From contig NZ_CP054020.1 of assembly GCF_013282625.1 (NCBI RefSeq), forward strand, positions 1,178,001-1,242,000: a stretch of 64,000 nucleotides of DNA. Direction: 5' to 3'. A program made the position numbers and the translations under genes. How positions within the stretch are numbered: position 1 is the first letter of the stretch; every line of letters starts with the position of its first letter. The notes beneath the pieces are model-generated. The model ran no database searches and was not told the DNA's origin. It was given only the letters and a program-made list of their open reading frames with translations. This document shows, piece by piece, positions 62,927-64,000 of this stretch. Source of the DNA: Thiomicrorhabdus xiamenensis. GTDB lineage: Bacteria > Pseudomonadota > Gammaproteobacteria > Thiomicrospirales > Thiomicrospiraceae.

Positions 62927-63808
62927 ATGGAACAGATGCGTTTTATTACCGCCGACGGCATTTTGGATTTGCGCTCGGCAGCGGATTATCAGGCGGGACA
63001 CCTTAAAGAATCGACTTTGCTTCCCTTCGAATCCCTTTTCGAAAGTCTCAACCAGCTTCCGGCGGCACCCGCCGAACTGTTTCTGGTTGGCGATAAGGAT
63101 CAAATCGATACCGCCACACTTTTTCTCGATGCCAAAGGGTATGAGGTTAAAGGCTCTCTGGTTTTTCAGAATCATGAAGATATTGAGTTCTGGTCACAAC
63201 AGCTGGCTGATTTCTGGTGTACCGGTAAAGAATCGAAAATCCTCTGGAAACCGAGTACGCTGGTACAGGAATTTGCCGATAACTGGCTTCCTGAACTGCA
63301 GGGAAGAATGCCGGAAAAGCAACGTCCATTGGCTCTGGATATTGGCTGCGGCGGGGGACGTGATGCGGTTTTTCTCGCCAAACAACGTACTCAGGTGCTG
63401 GCGATCGATAAGGAACGTCGGGTATTAAAGCGCGCTAAAGAACTGGCTCATGCCAGTGGCGCTCAGCTGCAGTTTAAATGCTGTGACCTTAAGCAGGAAA
63501 GTTGTATTCCAGAAGAGGTTAAAGGACGACCTTTCGACATCATTTTGGGGGTTCGCTATCTGAACCGTGAACTTTTGCCGCAGCTGAAAAATCAGCTGGC
63601 ACCCGGCGGTTATTTTTTATGGCAGACCTTTGTTGATATCGGCGAGCCGATTGAATCCCCTAAAAACCCGAATTTTTTACTGAAACAAGGCGAGCTGCAG
63701 CAAGTTTTTTCAGGTTTTGAAATGATTGTTGATAGAATACAGCGGTTGGACGATGGACGACCACTAAATACTTTTATCGCTCGCAAACCGCTCGGTGATG
63801 ACAAATAA
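62927..63808 (+). CDS. Rhodanese-like domain fused to a SAM methyltransferase
   Basis: A 293-residue two-domain protein. Residues 1-85 look like a rhodanese: DLRSAADYQAGHLKEST at 14-30 and a LFLVGDK strand at 51-57. The place of the catalytic cysteine (after the strand) is taken by GDKD, so sulfurtransferase activity is unlikely. Residues about 120-290 form a class I methyltransferase with LDIGCGGGRD at 137-146 and LAPGGYFLWQTF near the end, related to TehB/UbiG-type enzymes. Substrate unknown. It begins 22 bases after truB and could be cotranscribed. Confidence 0.85.
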   Translation: MEQMRFITADGILDLRSAADYQAGHLKESTLLPFESLFESLNQLPAAPAELFLVGDKDQIDTATLFLDAKGYEVKGSLVFQNHEDIEFWSQQLADFWCTGKESKILWKPSTLVQEFADNWLPELQGRMPEKQRPLALDIGCGGGRDAVFLAKQRTQVLAIDKERRVLKRAKELAHASGAQLQFKCCDLKQESCIPEEVKGRPFDIILGVRYLNRELLPQLKNQLAPGGYFLWQTFVDIGEPIESPKNPNFLLKQGELQQVFSGFEMIVDRIQRLDDGRPLNTFIARKPLGDDK

Positions 63809-63832
63809 AAAAAGACAAGAAAAGGAGTGCCT

Positions 63833-64000
63833 ATGTTATCGATGACTGCCAAAGAGTTGTTCCGTTTTTTCCAGAATCACTTGATCTGTGAATCTTTGAC
63901 CCTTGAGGAAGTAGAAAAGCTGATGGCTTATCTGCAGGAAAGAGATTTCACAAAAGACGAAGTGATTTTTGATATCGGAGAAGTCGGAGATGCACTTGGT
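63833..64000 (+). CDS. Cyclic-nucleotide-binding domain protein, cut by window edge
   Basis: The first 56 codons are visible, open to the window end. AAGGAG lies five bases before the ATG. The visible part has a helical N-terminus (LTLEEVEKLMAYLQ) and then DEVIFDIGEVGDALG, the entry of a cyclic-nucleotide-binding domain (compare the usual GE-V-I-F-x-x-G-D-x-G-D-x-L). It could be a CRP/FNR regulator or a stand-alone CNB domain; the rest is missing. Confidence 0.75.
   Translation, partial: MLSMTAKELFRFFQNHLICESLTLEEVEKLMAYLQERDFTKDEVIFDIGEVGDALG

Overview
The window looks like core chromosome of a gammaproteobacterium. Supporting evidence is the gene content and order: rnfABCDGE near nth, mutL-miaA-hfq-hflX-hflK-hflC, hflD-mnmA-rluE beside an isocitrate dehydrogenase, clpS-clpA-infA, acs-DUF485-actP, and rimP-nusA-infB-rbfA-truB. 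HisZ, a monomeric isocitrate dehydrogenase and an endonuclease-type MutL would suit a marine or sulfur-oxidising lineage such as the Thiomicrospira/Hydrogenovibrio group. That placement is inference; no rRNA, tRNA or CRISPR array was seen to test it.

Region by region. 1-3750 is the accessory part: a truncated secreted protein, a remnant of a second rnhA 3' end, a DUF4260 membrane protein, and a lipoprotein/subtilisin-like protease pair. 3751-5347 (minus) holds rnhA, a DUF1841 gene and nth. 5613-6701 is an opposite-strand sialidase-like gene between nth and rnfE. 6703-12884 (minus) is the complete rnfABCDGE operon, preceded by metG and apbC (to 16421). 16651-21660 (plus) is mutL, miaA, hfq, hflX, followed by hflK, hflC, a DUF2065 gene, hisZ, purA and ppiD (to 28914). 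29008-32061 (minus) holds a cupin, hflD, mnmA and a RluE-type pseudouridine synthase, divergent from monomeric icd (to 34540). 34743-37051 (minus) is an H-NS-like gene, a YebC-family gene and a yjdM/phnA gene. 37306-40871 (plus) is a DnaJ-like gene, clpS and clpA. 41030-46049 (minus) is infA, sdhE, sdhB, sdhA, sdhD, sdhC and aat. 46250-56802 (plus) is dnaE, acs, DUF485, actP, a CNB-CBS-DUF294 protein and a DnaQ-like exonuclease. 57018-64000 (plus) is the rimP-nusA-infB-rbfA-truB operon, a rhodanese-methyltransferase fusion and the start of a cyclic-nucleotide-binding protein.

Functionally the window combines electron transport and central carbon metabolism (Rnf, succinate dehydrogenase, isocitrate dehydrogenase, acetyl-CoA synthetase with acetate permease), protein quality control (HflKC, PpiD, ClpAS, Aat) and information processing (DnaE, MutL, Nth, NusA, IF1, IF2, RbfA, TruB, MnmA, MiaA, MetG).

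The least explained parts are three. First, the rnhA-flanked segment at 495-3831. Second, a structured, GC-richer noncoding stretch at about 35430-35640 with two identical 10-base elements that compete for one complementary core. Third, a short promoter-hairpin-terminator unit directly in front of rimP. No convincing novel defence or mobile system is present; these three are the best leads.
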